Part shown: positions 11,375 through 23,500 of the stretch, one piece after another | Position numbering within the stretch: the stretch's first letter is position 1 | Layout: the number at the start of each line of letters is the position of its first letter | Origin: Alligator mississippiensis | Taxonomy: Eukaryota; Chordata; Crocodylia; Alligatoridae | Assembly: GCF_030867095.1 (NCBI RefSeq) | Contig: NC_081828.1 | Span: 53,173,434-53,237,433, forward strand | Direction of reading: 5' to 3' | DNA: 64,000 nucleotides | The notes under the pieces: generated by a model | Database searches by the model: none | Seen by the model: only the letters and a program-made list of their open reading frames with translations | Told to the model about the DNA's origin: nothing | Translations under genes and position numbers: made by a program

Positions 11375-12231
11375 AATCCGGGGAGACCAACGTCAATGTA
11401 GCTGAGTGGACAAGCTGCCTCTAAGCCCACAGAGTGTAGGGCTGCCACTGTTATGGAAGGAGGTTGAGCTGGAAAAGTAATTAAGAAAATAAGGAAGCAC
11501 TTAGTGAATTGAGCAGCTGGTAAATTTAGATCAAATAAAAGGAAATCCATCCTCCTCCAGTGCGTATAGGCATGCCATGGAAACCACCTGCCAGGCAAGG
11601 GTGGGACATTCAAGACAAATATTGGAGCTGCATTATAGAACAGACTGGCTGATTTGATGACTGATGATAGCGTGGGATATAAAGACAATTCTTTCTCCTG
11701 CCTCTGATGCAAACTGGCTGCAGCAGGTCAGAAAGCTAGCCCCCACCCTATCTGCAGTGTGCCCCACTGTACAAACAGTAGTTGTGATATGGTGACTGGA
11801 TTTTTAACTGTTACCCAAGGCCACAGTGGCTTGATCTGATCCGATCTGATCCAATTGGTCCTATGAAGCCAGATCCTGAATTGATACGAAGCAGCATAGT
11901 TATCTGGAAATCCTGGAGGCCAAGCTTTTCACTGATTTATGGGAACTGGACTTAACCTTTTTTTTTAATGGCAAGCTACTTCCAGTACCATGCTCTGGGT
12001 TAGAGGTGCTCTGAGATGCAAACTGATTTATTTCTGGATATTTTTTATTGTCCTGGTAATTAGTAGAATAGGGTGTTCCCCTTAAGAAAAAATAAACTTA
12101 CTGCAAAATACCATTGTACCCACCCTTTCTTCATTCTCTTCTAGGCAAAGCTGATACTTCATGGCTACCTTTAGCTCACACAATCTCTCTTGCTCTCTCA
12201 TTTGCCACAGGTGTGGAGACTGGGATACAGG

Positions 12232-12281
12232 ACCCCCTCCTCCACTGCTTGTCCCCCTCCATTACTTTGCTACCAGGGAGA
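12232..12281 (-). repeat. right arm of the 50-bp inverted repeat
   Basis: Reverse complement of 11325-11374 with 49 of 50 positions matching. The 857-bp stretch between the arms (11375-12231) has no long frame. It includes atctgatccgatctgatcc-type short repeats near 11833-11855. Confidence 0.9.
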
Positions 12282-15130
12282 ATACTGAATGTTAAAAGTA
12301 TCAGGGGCTGTGTTGCACCTTGCTAACTGGAATCCATGGAGGACCTTCCCTTCTAAACAAAGGGTGGGGAGGTGGTCTGTGCTTAATGTGGCAAGTCATG
12401 GACCCCTCCCATGAAGAATATTACTTTGTGAAGTGCAATTCTCTTCCCCCCTGCTTGAGTCCCTGGAAAACCATTAACACCAATGGTGGGTGCTTCCTCT
12501 TCCTCCTAATCTCTGCTTTCTGTGATTCAGATGTAAAGCTGAGGTGATGGCTAGTTACACCATGTTGATGGTTTTTCTAGGACTTGCAGTATATGCAACA
12601 GAAACTGGCCCCGAGAGTGAGGCTGCACAATCCATGTATGCATTACTGAGCAACTTCTTACCTGAGATGGTCTGCTGAAGTTGGGGGGTTGCTTACAGCA
12701 GTGACTGTCTCCCATTATGAGTAGCGGTCCTAAAATATTTTTCTCCAGATATTCAGCTGGTGCATATTGTAGTAGCTCCCTGTGGAGTTATGCTGATTTA
12801 CCCCAGCTAAGGGTACAACTCTGCATTTAAATTGAAACCAGTAAAATTCTCAAGACTGAGGGGTGGACAAATAGATGAAAACTGGTGTTTCTAATTCTGC
12901 AGGGTTCCATACTTGCCCAATCACTGTAAAGCACCTTGTTCATCTGTCCCCAGTCAGCATAAGGAAGGATGATTGTCCCTTTGCGAGCCACATCCATTAA
13001 CTATAGGGTATGTCACCTCTTCTATACATGATCCTTTTTCCAGTTAGGTTCAGAGCTGCTGCTCCTCTGAGCTTTTTGGGGTCATATACCTCATGCTCCT
13101 TAGCTCAGGGTATACAGTCACACAATCTAGAAGCCTTATTGTGTGACCCAGAATGTCATTTCATCGCAGCAAGATCCAGAGAGTTCTGGCATATTCATGA
13201 GGCAGTGGGTCTACTGGCATATAATTGAGATGCGGGTTGTAAACCAGCTGCACATTGTTGAGATCTAAGTACCTCAATTGATATTCATAGGATGTAGAGA
13301 GTTAATTTGATGTTCACAGGATTCATTTCAGTTTTTAGAGAGCAGGGCATTTTGTTCTCAGTCTCTTTTTGTATGAGCCAGGCTGATCTGACAAGGGATG
13401 TCCTGGGTTTGACTATAAAGCTAGCTACCTTCCTTTGCAGCTCCTTGTAAACCACTACCAAGGACAACATGCAGTGATTTCATTTAGAAGAAACATTAAA
13501 TCCATCTGCTTAATTATACCAGAGTGCAGTTCACTCATGGAAAGGAATTCTACAATTCCTTTGACAAAAATTGTATCCACAGTGTGCACATAAGGTCAGA
13601 TGCTGTGTGCACAATAACAAAGCAATAATCTTGTTCAGTGCATCAAGATGCTGAACACATCCATGTCCTGAAAACAGATATCCTTGATCAGGACATACAC
13701 AACTCACTGATAAGAAAAAGAGATGGGTGTTGTGATGTAAAGAGACTAAACAAGATTCCCTAAGGCTGGTATGAGAAAATGACAGCATCTGAGTCAGAAG
13801 AGGTTACTGTCCTTTACAATATGCCTACTTATTTAGTTTTTATCTTAACTCAGAGCAGCCGGGCAATTTGTTGTCAGTGTTGCTGTTTGATGGCTCAGAG
13901 GCTAGTGAATGGACACTCAGATGGTGCTGGACTAGATCAAATGTAGCCAAAGGTGTTAGCAATGGCAAGGTCTTCCCATCTGAAGGCCTTTTTGGCATAA
14001 CGTGTTTACACTGAATAAGCATATCCACTACAATGGGCTGCCCCTGCAAGAGATCTGCGGAAAAGGAAAGATGGGACTGATGTGATGTTCTGTCCAGGGG
14101 ACAAGTATGTCACTTAAGGGCAGTTGGTACTGCCACTGCCTATGCTGTATTTGCAGTTTGAATATCCACAGGTTTTCTGTCACTTGAGCTGCCAAGTCAG
14201 TGTTTTCCAATGAAAAGTCAGCTCACCAGAAAGAAACAAGGGCAAGGGCCCTGCCTCAGCCTGGTGCTTGTTGGCTCACAGCATCTTTATCAGAGAGTGA
14301 AGGTGATGCAGCTGTTTAGCGCCCAAGGGCTGGGTGACAACCCACCTGAGGCTTTTCAGCAAGCTGCAATCTCCAGGTCTCCAGGTTTGCCCTTTGAAAG
14401 CAGCAACGATAAGATATATGAACCTTATGCTCCCAGTCCTTCGCTTATCTGCAGCTTAAGAAGAGTTGTAGACAACTTGGTTATTCTTGGCATGAAGCCC
14501 TGCCCCTTGGAGAAAGCACGGAGCAGGGAGGAACAGCTTTCATGCACACAAATGTGAAGGGGCGATCCCAGGGTGGGGAGGGGTGTCAGCACAGTCACCC
14601 CCACCTTTGGGCTCTCTAAGCCCACCAGCATGTAAGCACAAACTCTAGCTGGAGCCCTTGGTTTTACACAGCTCTAGAGCCCAGGGGGTGAGTGCTGTTA
14701 CTCCTCATCCCCTCTTTTCCCCTGCCACTGAATTCACTGGGAGTGTGAGGGGGTAGGAGGTGACAGAGGCAGATGGCAGCAGCGCTCACACCTTTGGCTC
14801 CTAACTGACCAGCTGATGAGCTTGGAGCTCATAGCACATGCAGAGCTCTGACACGCTGGTGAACTCAGAAAGCTCATTGTGCATGTGCCACAGCTAAGGA
14901 GGGTTACAGCCACATCTCCTCACCCCAATCCTGGATCCACCCATGCACATGTGCACTCCTCACTCACCACAACCTGTGCCCAAAGCCACCTTTACTTCTT
15001 TCCATACACACCAGCTGCCCATTCTCTATCTTTACCCCCTTATTGACCCCATATCAAAATCTACCAAAACAAATTTATCACAAAAGGAAACCCAGATTAG
15101 CAGTGGCTAAAACCTCCTGCTGTCAATAGT
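12282..15130. other. intergenic, nothing recognised
   Basis: This stretch of nearly 3 kb has average composition, no frame above 115 codons, no motif and no repeat with identifiable ends. Confidence 0.5.
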
Positions 15131-15233
15131 TTCATAGTTCATAATTTCATAGTTGTTAGGGGCTGGAAGGGACCTTACACATCATCGGGTCCAGCCCCCC
15201 TGCACTTGGGCAGGAAAGACGGCTGGGATCAGA
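15131..15233 (-). mobile_element. CR1 3' end fragment
   Basis: It begins with tcatagtt-type tail units, then aggggctggaagggacct and atcatcgggtccagccccc. These are the reverse complement of the CR1 3'UTR. Only about 100 bp remain. Confidence 0.85.
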
Positions 15234-15264
15234 TGACCTTTCATTTGTGTTCATGGAGGGTTTG

Positions 15265-15590
15265 ATAGAATCATAAGTTTAGAAGGGACCTCCTAAATCA
15301 ACAGATTCAGGCCTCTATTATTCCAGGCCAACACATCATATACTCCATTCATAAACTCATGGAGCTTAATCTTAAAACTATTTAGGGGTTTATTCCCTGC
15401 CCTCCCCCCACACACCCCAGTCATTCATATTGGAAAGTTGTTCCAGAACCTCTGATAGTTAGAAACCTCCTTCTAATTCCCAGGCTAAATTTATTCATGG
15501 CCAGTTTGTACTCATTGGTTTTGTGCCAATGTTGGCATCTCACTTATATAGCTCATCTCCCTCAGTGTACTCTTGTGTGTGAATTTTAAA
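15265..15590 (-). mobile_element. CR1-like 3' end fragment, older
   Basis: A second CR1-type tail follows 30 bp later: gaatcataagtttagaaggg and gacctcctaaatcaac. It continues with ttccagaacctctgatagtt, ctaattcccaggctaaattt and ctcatctccctcagtgtact, which correspond to the C-terminal ORF2 part of CR1/L3-like elements. It is more diverged than its neighbour and has no open frame. Confidence 0.7.
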
Positions 15591-17897
15591 TGTCATTATA
15601 TTGCATTTAAAATGGATCATGGTGCTTCAGAGTGAAGCTTCTCAAACCTAGAAATGAAGGCACTCAAAATATGCCTTTCAATATGGAATTTAGCCTTTCA
15701 AAACTATTGTTAACTAGAAAACGCAGTCAGCCAGCACTCTTTGTTTGGAACTGAACTCAGGATTTTTAACCAAACAACTCCAACATTTTAGATATTAATA
15801 TATAAATGATTAAGTAAACAACCATTGTGCCACTAAGGAATGAATTCCAGGCTGTCCTGAGATGGAATACTTTGTTCTTTCATGACTGGCTTCCAAGAAT
15901 TTCGAAGTTTATTTAAAAAATAAATAAAAAAGGATACAGCTATGCCTCATCAACCTTTTGTGAGGGAGAATGCTCTGCTGAACACTGTAATGCACTCAGC
16001 TCCGAGGAAGAGCACAGCAGTTGTTAACATGGATAGCAACAATCCATGGCAGCTTATAGTAAGAGCAAAAGCATATAAAAGGTAAAGAAAAACACAAGAG
16101 GAAGACAGTTGGCCAAGACACGAAGAATCTTTGCTTTTACTAAGGCTCAGTGCACAGGACTTTACCCAACGGGAAATTCGGCCTGCATCTAGCAATCACA
16201 CTGTCCTAGAGTGTGGTAGCTCACTCTGTGGGTGGGAGGCAAAGACCTAGAAGCTCAAGGCCTTCTAAAAGTTAATGAAATGATGTGTGTTGTTAAAAGG
16301 TCTCCCCTCTCTTAGTCTCTCTCCATCCTTCAATGCTAACCATTCTTCATAGGATTCCCTGAACTTTCTTCTGTCAATGCACAATCAAAATAATTGCTTC
16401 CGTGGAAGCAGACAGGCTTGTCTCCCACTACCAGGTAATTCATCTTCTCAGCCAAGGGACAAACTCTTTCCAGACCTCTGCTAATCTCATGCTCTAGCAA
16501 AGGGGCTCCTAAGTTGCTGACTGTCTCTTCTCCTCCTCCTGCAACACAGCAGCCACAGAATTTCTGGATGGCTCCTTCTGACTTGAAACAGAAGATGCCA
16601 ATGTGTCTGTACCATGGTGGCCACATGGCCTGGAAGGAATGCCCACTTGCACATGCCAAACCCAGAAATGCGCTGGTAAAACAGCTCTGGGCTGGCATGC
16701 CTGAAACCCCAGTTTCAAGAGTGGCTGGGGTACCTTACAGCAGGTTTGCTGCCATGTCTCTGTGTGGGCTGGAAAGCAACAGCCAGCAATGCCAAGGACA
16801 AAGTGTAGACATTCTTCAAGGTTTCCTCCTGCAGCCTGAACCTCTCCAGCCTTTCACAGCCTTTTTTGTATTAACAGTATTGCAGCATCCAGAGGCCCCA
16901 AGAAAAATCAAGGCCTTACTGTGCCAGGTACTGCATAGGCACTGGTAAGCAACAATCCTTGTTCTTCAGAGCTTATGAGGCAAACAGATGACACACAAGG
17001 GAACAGAGGCATTAAGAGCATAAATGATCCACTCAAGGTTTTGCAGCAGGTCAGCCGCAGATGTAGGAACAGAAGACTGGTCTTCTAACTCCTCACCCAC
17101 CAGCCTGCCCTCTGCTCCCATGCTGCTGCCTTCCCCCAGTCCTATTGACTGTGTTACTCAGCTACTCTAAGATTGGATCCTAGACAGTGGGATCCCAGAC
17201 AGCACCAATGCTGGAGATGCTGAAGGGGAGGACAGTCCAAAAGGACTGGTACTGACTTGTCTCTGCCCTGGGAGGGCAGGTAGAGCATATATACTTTCCT
17301 CTCCCAATTTTTTTATCACAGACATTGAGCCATCTGGGTTCAGAATAACTGGCAGAGGAGGATAAGAGAACAAAAGCCTTGTTCCCTGTCTTACTCATTC
17401 ATATGGATACCAGTGACCTTGCCATGGAGAAATGGTCACCGGAACAGGATGAACTTACAAAGCTCTAGAGCACTTTTTCACTTAGTAGGAGGGAAGACTT
17501 TGGTGAAAATGGTTTGTATGATGCTTGACATTTCATGTTTGCCAAGGTGTAACTGAGTTTGGTAGCCCAAATGACAAAGCAGCTCTGCTTTGTTTATTCC
17601 TTATTTTCTGCTGAACATTAGTATGGAAATGGCAAAGCAATAAACATCTCTCTGGGAGCAGGTATAGCAGCTGCTTATTTCAGCAGTAATCATCAGTACA
17701 GTCAATACAGCTACTTAAACCAAAAATAGCACTCAGAATAACAGAATGAGAGCGTTTATAACAGTGCCAGTCCTTTGCCATCCGTAATGCCATTTGTTTT
17801 TACTAACCCAGTGAGACTCAAGGGTCAGGAATGGAAATTCCTCCCCATCTGTTTCTGTGGACAGTATTTCAAGCTGTAGGTGAAGATTTTTCAACAG
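15591..17897. other. intergenic, possible MIR/L2-like remnant near 17.0 kb
   Basis: No gene recognised. The segment 16985-17075 (ggaacagaggcattaagagc, then ccactcaaggttttgcagcagg) resembles the reverse of the MIR/L2 3' region but is too decayed to call. The frame at 16514-16945 (144 codons) contains no recognisable domain. Confidence 0.4.
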
Positions 17898-19270
17898 TGT
17901 AGCAGGCTTATATTTTCGGAGCTTGGGTTGAGTCCCAGGATCGAGGGTCTGCTGTTTGATTGGTGGAGCCCGCCCACCAATCCAGAGGCAGCACAAGGGA
18001 AACAATGCCCCCCCCTTTTTCGAAGGGATGGGGCAAAGAGCAGCTGGACCTGAATTGGAACTGCGCCACCAGGTCCGGAGAACTTCAGGGGTGGAGCCCC
18101 TGAAGAGTATAAAAGGGGAGCGTGCTCAACAGGCTGAGCAGATGCGGTGAGGGGCTCAAGAAGAGCGGAGCCAGGAAAAGCTGGGGAGCTCTCCCCAGCA
18201 GGCAGTAGGCCCAACACTCCTGAACCTACCACTGGAGGAGCAGTCTTGGGAGTGGTGTGAGATCGCTCGGGCTGTTGACGGCACATGGGGATGGTGTGGG
18301 GAGACCTGGCCCTGTGAGCGGTGTGAGACTGCTCGGGCCCATCATGGTGCGTGGTTTGGTGCACGGAGCCCAGGCTTTGGGAACTACAAGTGGCAGCTTG
18401 AGCCTGCAACCCCAGTGCGGAGCAGCGCATGGGGCAAGGGCCTTGGGGGCTACAGTGAGGCAGCTCAGGCCCCATCTCCTGGCAAGCAGTCAGGTCCCAT
18501 GGTGAGCAGGGTGGCTCACGGGCCTGAGCCTTGGGAGCCAGGGAGCAGCAGAGTCTGCTTGGGTTAGCTACCTGGTGTGTAGGCAGATGGCCAGAGCCTG
18601 AAGGGCCCGGCCTGTGTTAAAAGAGCCCTCAGTGCTGAAGCTAGGGCACAGGGAAATAGTAGTGCTGCAGTGTGAGGCCCAGAAGCCAGCAGCAGTGGTG
18701 CAACATCTGAGAGGAGCTGAGCCCTCGGTGCCCAGAGCGGGGCACAGGGTAGGGAGGAGCCCAGTGGCGTGGGAGAGGCCTGGAGAGGTGCTCCAGCAAA
18801 GGAGACCCCATTGAAATGCATCCTGACCACTGACATCTGAGGGAGCGTGAGTCATTGGACCCTTGGGTCCCACAGGGGAAAGACATTTGGGGCAGGCAAC
18901 CCCAGAGAAGGGGCTGGATAAGCAGCCCCCCTGCCTAGTCAAAGCCCTAAGGGGAAGGGCCCCTGGTGCTTCCTGGACACCCCCTGCCCAAGGGACCCCA
19001 TTGGAAGGAGGACTATCTCTTGCCATGGGTCAGGGACTATATTAAGGAATAGATGATATTAAGATTGTTCATGTTTGCACCTTATATTTTGTAATTGAAA
19101 TGTTGTATTGTGTTGATGCTGCTGAAATTGTTTGATTGTGATGGGTAAATAGTATTATGTAGGGTTTGACCTTGGTTATTGGTTAATGTGCACTGTGTAA
19201 ATATATGTATACAATTTTCGTTTTATGTTTATGTATATTATAACTCAATACATTGTATATAGTTAAGAAC
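17898..19270 (+). mobile_element. LTR-like region with TATA box (solo LTR or retroelement fragment)
   Basis: Paired inverted CCAAT boxes lie close together (gattggtggagcccgcccaccaatc, 17957-17981). A TATA box, gtataaaagggg, follows at 18108-18119. About 900 bp of GC-rich, non-coding sequence is then followed by an abrupt 200-bp A/T-rich section (19045-19260). The LTR-like element near 35 kb has the same architecture. No TG...CA ends with a target duplication could be fixed and no second copy was found nearby, so the class and borders are inferred. Confidence 0.35.
18108..18119 (+). promoter_or_regulatory. TATA box
   Basis: gtataaaagggg is a good TATA element. It lies about 130 bp downstream of a CCAAT box on each strand, in the LTR-like region. 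Confidence 0.5.
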
Positions 19271-20306
19271 TTTGGGCTTGGGTGAACTCTATAGAGGAAA
19301 GAGGGATCTGCTCGAAATTCTGGCATCCCTCTCACAGCAACCCCTCCTGCCTACCCATCCCATCCTAGTGAGAATAGGGCACACCCTTGGGTGTACCTGG
19401 GTTACAATAGCAAGCAGTGATTTTTCATTTCGCTGTTTTTGCTGGAGACTCGTTAAAGGGAACCGATCTTCAGAAAGTCTTGAGAACTCAGCTTTGGGAA
19501 AGCAGACCCCTTGGAAGTGTCTTTAAGTCAGACTCCTGAAATCACAGGTCACTTGACATTCTTGGACATGGTACATACCCTTCCCAGAAAGCTGTGGCAT
19601 GAAGGGTTGGCCTTCCTCCACCTGTATAACACTCAGGGCCTGTCTCCATGTCCCAGCAGCCTGAAAAATCTGATTAGAAGCAGGGCTTGAAAACTCCACT
19701 TGGTATTGCTGGGGAACAAGCCAAATCTTTACATGAATTTGGGGCTTTTTTATTGTTTCCACCTGTATAGTTGCAAAGATATAGCCCAAAGACCAGGATT
19801 TGCCCCATGTGCCAGCACAGCTGGAACTGAGTTTGGAAACAAATACTCCAGTTGGTTTGGTGTAATGCCTGTCCTGTTCAAGGCGTCTCTAAGTGCTTTG
19901 CAATTATGAGGTAAATATTAGACCATTAAGTATATGGGTAAAAGTGGCTGTTTTTTTTATATACTCAGCAATAGCTCACAGAGAGGTTTAGACTTTTGTA
20001 CAGCAGCAAAATAGGAAATAATAGGAAATAATAACAGTAATAATAGGAAAATAACAAGGTCATTGAAATTGGTTTGATTTCAGATACCCCCATGTCTCCA
20101 TGCATTAGACTTGGTAATTCTAAGCTTTCATCATTTGAGTGGGGAATTTAAACAATCTTAATCCACACTCATTTATTATGTAAAAGGCAAGAAGCTAAAC
20201 ATTAACAAGCAGAGATAATAAAAATGACTGAAAAGAGCAAGGTTATAAGTGTTCTTCATATCTACCAAGGACAGAACAAGTAGTAATGCTCTTAAGGAGC
20301 AATATA
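19271..20306. other. intergenic, nothing recognised
   Basis: No gene found. Short A-rich tandem units (aataggaaat) occur at about 20008-20050. Confidence 0.5.
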
Positions 20307-20516
20307 GGTTAGACTTTAGAAAAAAACTTTTTTATCAATAAGGGGGGTAAGCAGTAGAATAAATTACCTGGGGGCAATGTAGAATCTCAACTACTGGAGG
20401 CTTTTAAGAGATTAGACAAACATCTGTCAGGACTGGCTCAGGTACAATTGACCCTGCCTTGAGGAAGGGGTTGGAGTAGAGGACCCCTCACAGTTCCTTC
20501 TTCATTTCTATGAAAA
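20307..20516 (+). mobile_element. CR1 3' end fragment
   Basis: It begins in the last ORF2 codons (gttagactttagaaaaaaac, the VRLDFRKNF-like end) and runs through ggaggcttttaagagattag. The CR1 3'UTR follows (aggggttggagtagaggacc) and ends at tctatgaa. It has no open frame and is older than the large CR1 copies. Confidence 0.8.
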
Positions 20517-23500
20517 TGACTGCTCCCTGATAAGCTAGGTGACTCTAGATAGACTGACACCAGAATTCAAGGGTGTATGTTCGCTCTGGATTGGTACTGC
20601 ACTGGATTGACACTGCACAGGGCCCTTAGCAGTGCTTTAGAATCTGCTTATGCTCCCCATTGAAGGCAATGGGGGCATTTCCATTGGTTTCAGTGGGGGT
20701 TGAATTAAGCAGAACACACTGGCTAATCCTGTGCACCAAGACTCATTGGTACAACCACTAGCCCAGAAGCTGCTTTAGGCATGGAGCACAATAGCACTGC
20801 TGCTGATCATAAGCCTGTATTCTACTAAGGAACTTCAACTCATTAGTGTAAATAGGGGTGAGCAAGTGGAGCACCAGTCCTGGGTGCTGATTTAAAGGGG
20901 GCACCAGAATGGGAGCCCCAGGGAGCCCACACAATGGCAGCAGCAGAAACAGTCACTGGTGTGTGAGAAGCCCATGTGGCAGGGGTGGTGGCAGCAGTGG
21001 CAGTAGCAGGGGAAACAGCCCCAGTGTGAGGGGAGACTGCACCATGGCAGCACTAGCAGAAGCAACAGCTGGGGTCCTCTGAGTCTCCAGTAAGACTTTT
21101 CCCTGCTCAGTACCCCATCGTGCTCCACTTCCCTGTTCTCTAGCCCTCAGTACCACTCCGCAACTCCTCTCCCCAGCCCAGGGCACTAACTTTCCCAGTT
21201 ATGTAACAAGAGGCCAAAAGGTTCAATATGTAATCTAGAGGCCAGTGATATCAGTGAGCCAATAAACTCATTCTTGTTGGAGCTGCTCATTGTAGCTTAC
21301 ATCAGATGAACCCGCTTTCCTACAAGGAAATTTATGAATGCCCAAATCCTGTTTTACTTCCTATACATACATGGCACAAGTATACATGGCATAGATGGCA
21401 CAAGTATACATGGCATACATACATGGCATAAGTATCTAAGTACAGTCTTCCTAGCTCACACTGCTTACAGTCCCTAAAAACATGTTAATGCAAAAAACAG
21501 GCAGGTTTCCTTTGCTTATTGTGGTATAGTATTGCACTTAGATACCTAAGCAAAGTAGAATCTGGATAGATTGCAGGCTTGGTTTCCTTAGCTTGTGCAA
21601 AGATGAGGGATTGTGAACCATCCAGGGGTTATACACAGCTACAGCAAACAGCTGTGCAGGACCACTGAGGTGCACTAGCTGTTTAGTATAGTTTTTATTA
21701 AAATAGTTCCTGCTTCTCCAATGGGCTGCTTGGGCCCACTGCTGATTAGAGAAGTGGCCGAAGTACAAGCCAAAGCAAATGGCTGATCCTTTACTTGACA
21801 ACCTACTGTGAATTAAGTAGGCTGAGAGCTACCTATGAACAAATGATCTGAACTTTTCTGTGCCCCTTTGGGCCACTTAGAAGTGGAATCAGATTTGTGC
21901 CTAGTTGTTCACCTTGGACAACTCTCAAGACAGAAAGAGTATCACACATGGATAGGAGGATAATCAAGAAAGATTTGTAGGTAAAGTCAAAAGCTACCTG
22001 AAATGATGTCTAGGGAGACCTAGTTTGTTGCTAGATGCAGATTAACATTTAACCATAATTACAGCCAGGGTGCCTCTGGCTGGTTGGAGCTTAGACAGTC
22101 AGGCCAGATCAGCAGATAAGAGATCATCAAGAAAACAGCACGGACTGCAATAGAAAGTGATGCTGGTGATGATTCAGTGCTTGATCAAAGTCCCAGCGCT
22201 GCATGAGAGGGGTCTGATTCTTAGAGGGGCCAAGTATGAATAGGTGTGCAACCAGGAATCTGCCTACTTCTGGTTCACAAACATCTCATAGCACTTTTCT
22301 CAAGAGCAGTGGTATAGACCTTGATGCCCTGGACATATCCTAGCTCAATTAATGAACATCAGGCAAAGGAGACTGTCAGTAGCAGTAAGTTAAGATAAAC
22401 AGAAGTGGCAGATGAGTTCAGTTTTCCTCTCTGCCAGAACTTAGGACCAAGCCAACCTTTCACAGTCACTGGATGACATGTGAGGCTGAATAATGCGAGT
22501 AAAGCAAGCATCAACAGAGCAAGGATTATGCAACTACTGTAAAGAGCCACTGCGACTTCCTTTTCAATTATAGGTTGTTGCAATGATGACAGTGTGTGAA
22601 CTGGTGGAATATTTGTCTCCTCCCTTCTCTTCCACACACCAAATTAAAGGACCCTGTGTGTTATACATACTGCTGACTCCATGCTCTTTACAGACAAGTG
22701 AGAGTTATGGGGAGATCCCCTGCTAGGGGAAGCACTGGAAGCAACATGAAAACCAAATTCTCCCTTTGCTCCTACGGAATGGGCCCTCCAGTTTGAGAAG
22801 ATGCTCGGTTGCTGGAGTAGCAGGGAGGAGAGAAAGAAGCAAATCCCCCTTGACCAAGAGGCCTTATGTTGAAGGCTGGAAGATGTCACCTTGTTGGAAC
22901 AGCAGGGTTAGTCCAAGTGGAATTAGAAAGGAGACCGAGGGCTCCTCCTGCTCAAAGGAGTAGATTGTCCTCCAAGCAGGGAGAGTCACAAAGAGGTGAG
23001 GAGGGGCCAGTCCTTTGTGGGAAGGCGTCTTTGGCAGCTGCCCCAATGTACAGCATGTCCTGTTCTGAGAATCTAAACAGTCTTGTAAAATCACAGCCTT
23101 TAGCAGGGTTTATCACTCCAGCTAATAAGCAAAGGGCTGACTGACTCCCTCGTTTTCTCTCCAGCACGTTTAAGCTCTTCATTACCCTTCGGGTGCTCCC
23201 TCTGATCCCTTTCTCAGCAGCCCCTTCTGCAGCAGTTATGTAACTGGCCATTGCTGCGGGCTGCACCAGTACAAGCGGTAATGACAGTTGGACAATGGCC
23301 GAGTGGGCCTGCTGTGAGAAAACGGGGCTCTGGGAGAGGCAGCTCTATTCAGAACGTGGTTCTTGGCTAGATGGAGCGCAGCCGCACAGGGAGAAACTTC
23401 ACACGTTAACAGTTTTCCCACAGTGGAAGGCTCACAAAAAATAAATGAAGAAGAAAAGGCAACGATAGCTGAGCTCCATCGTGTCCCTATTAGATTAGCT

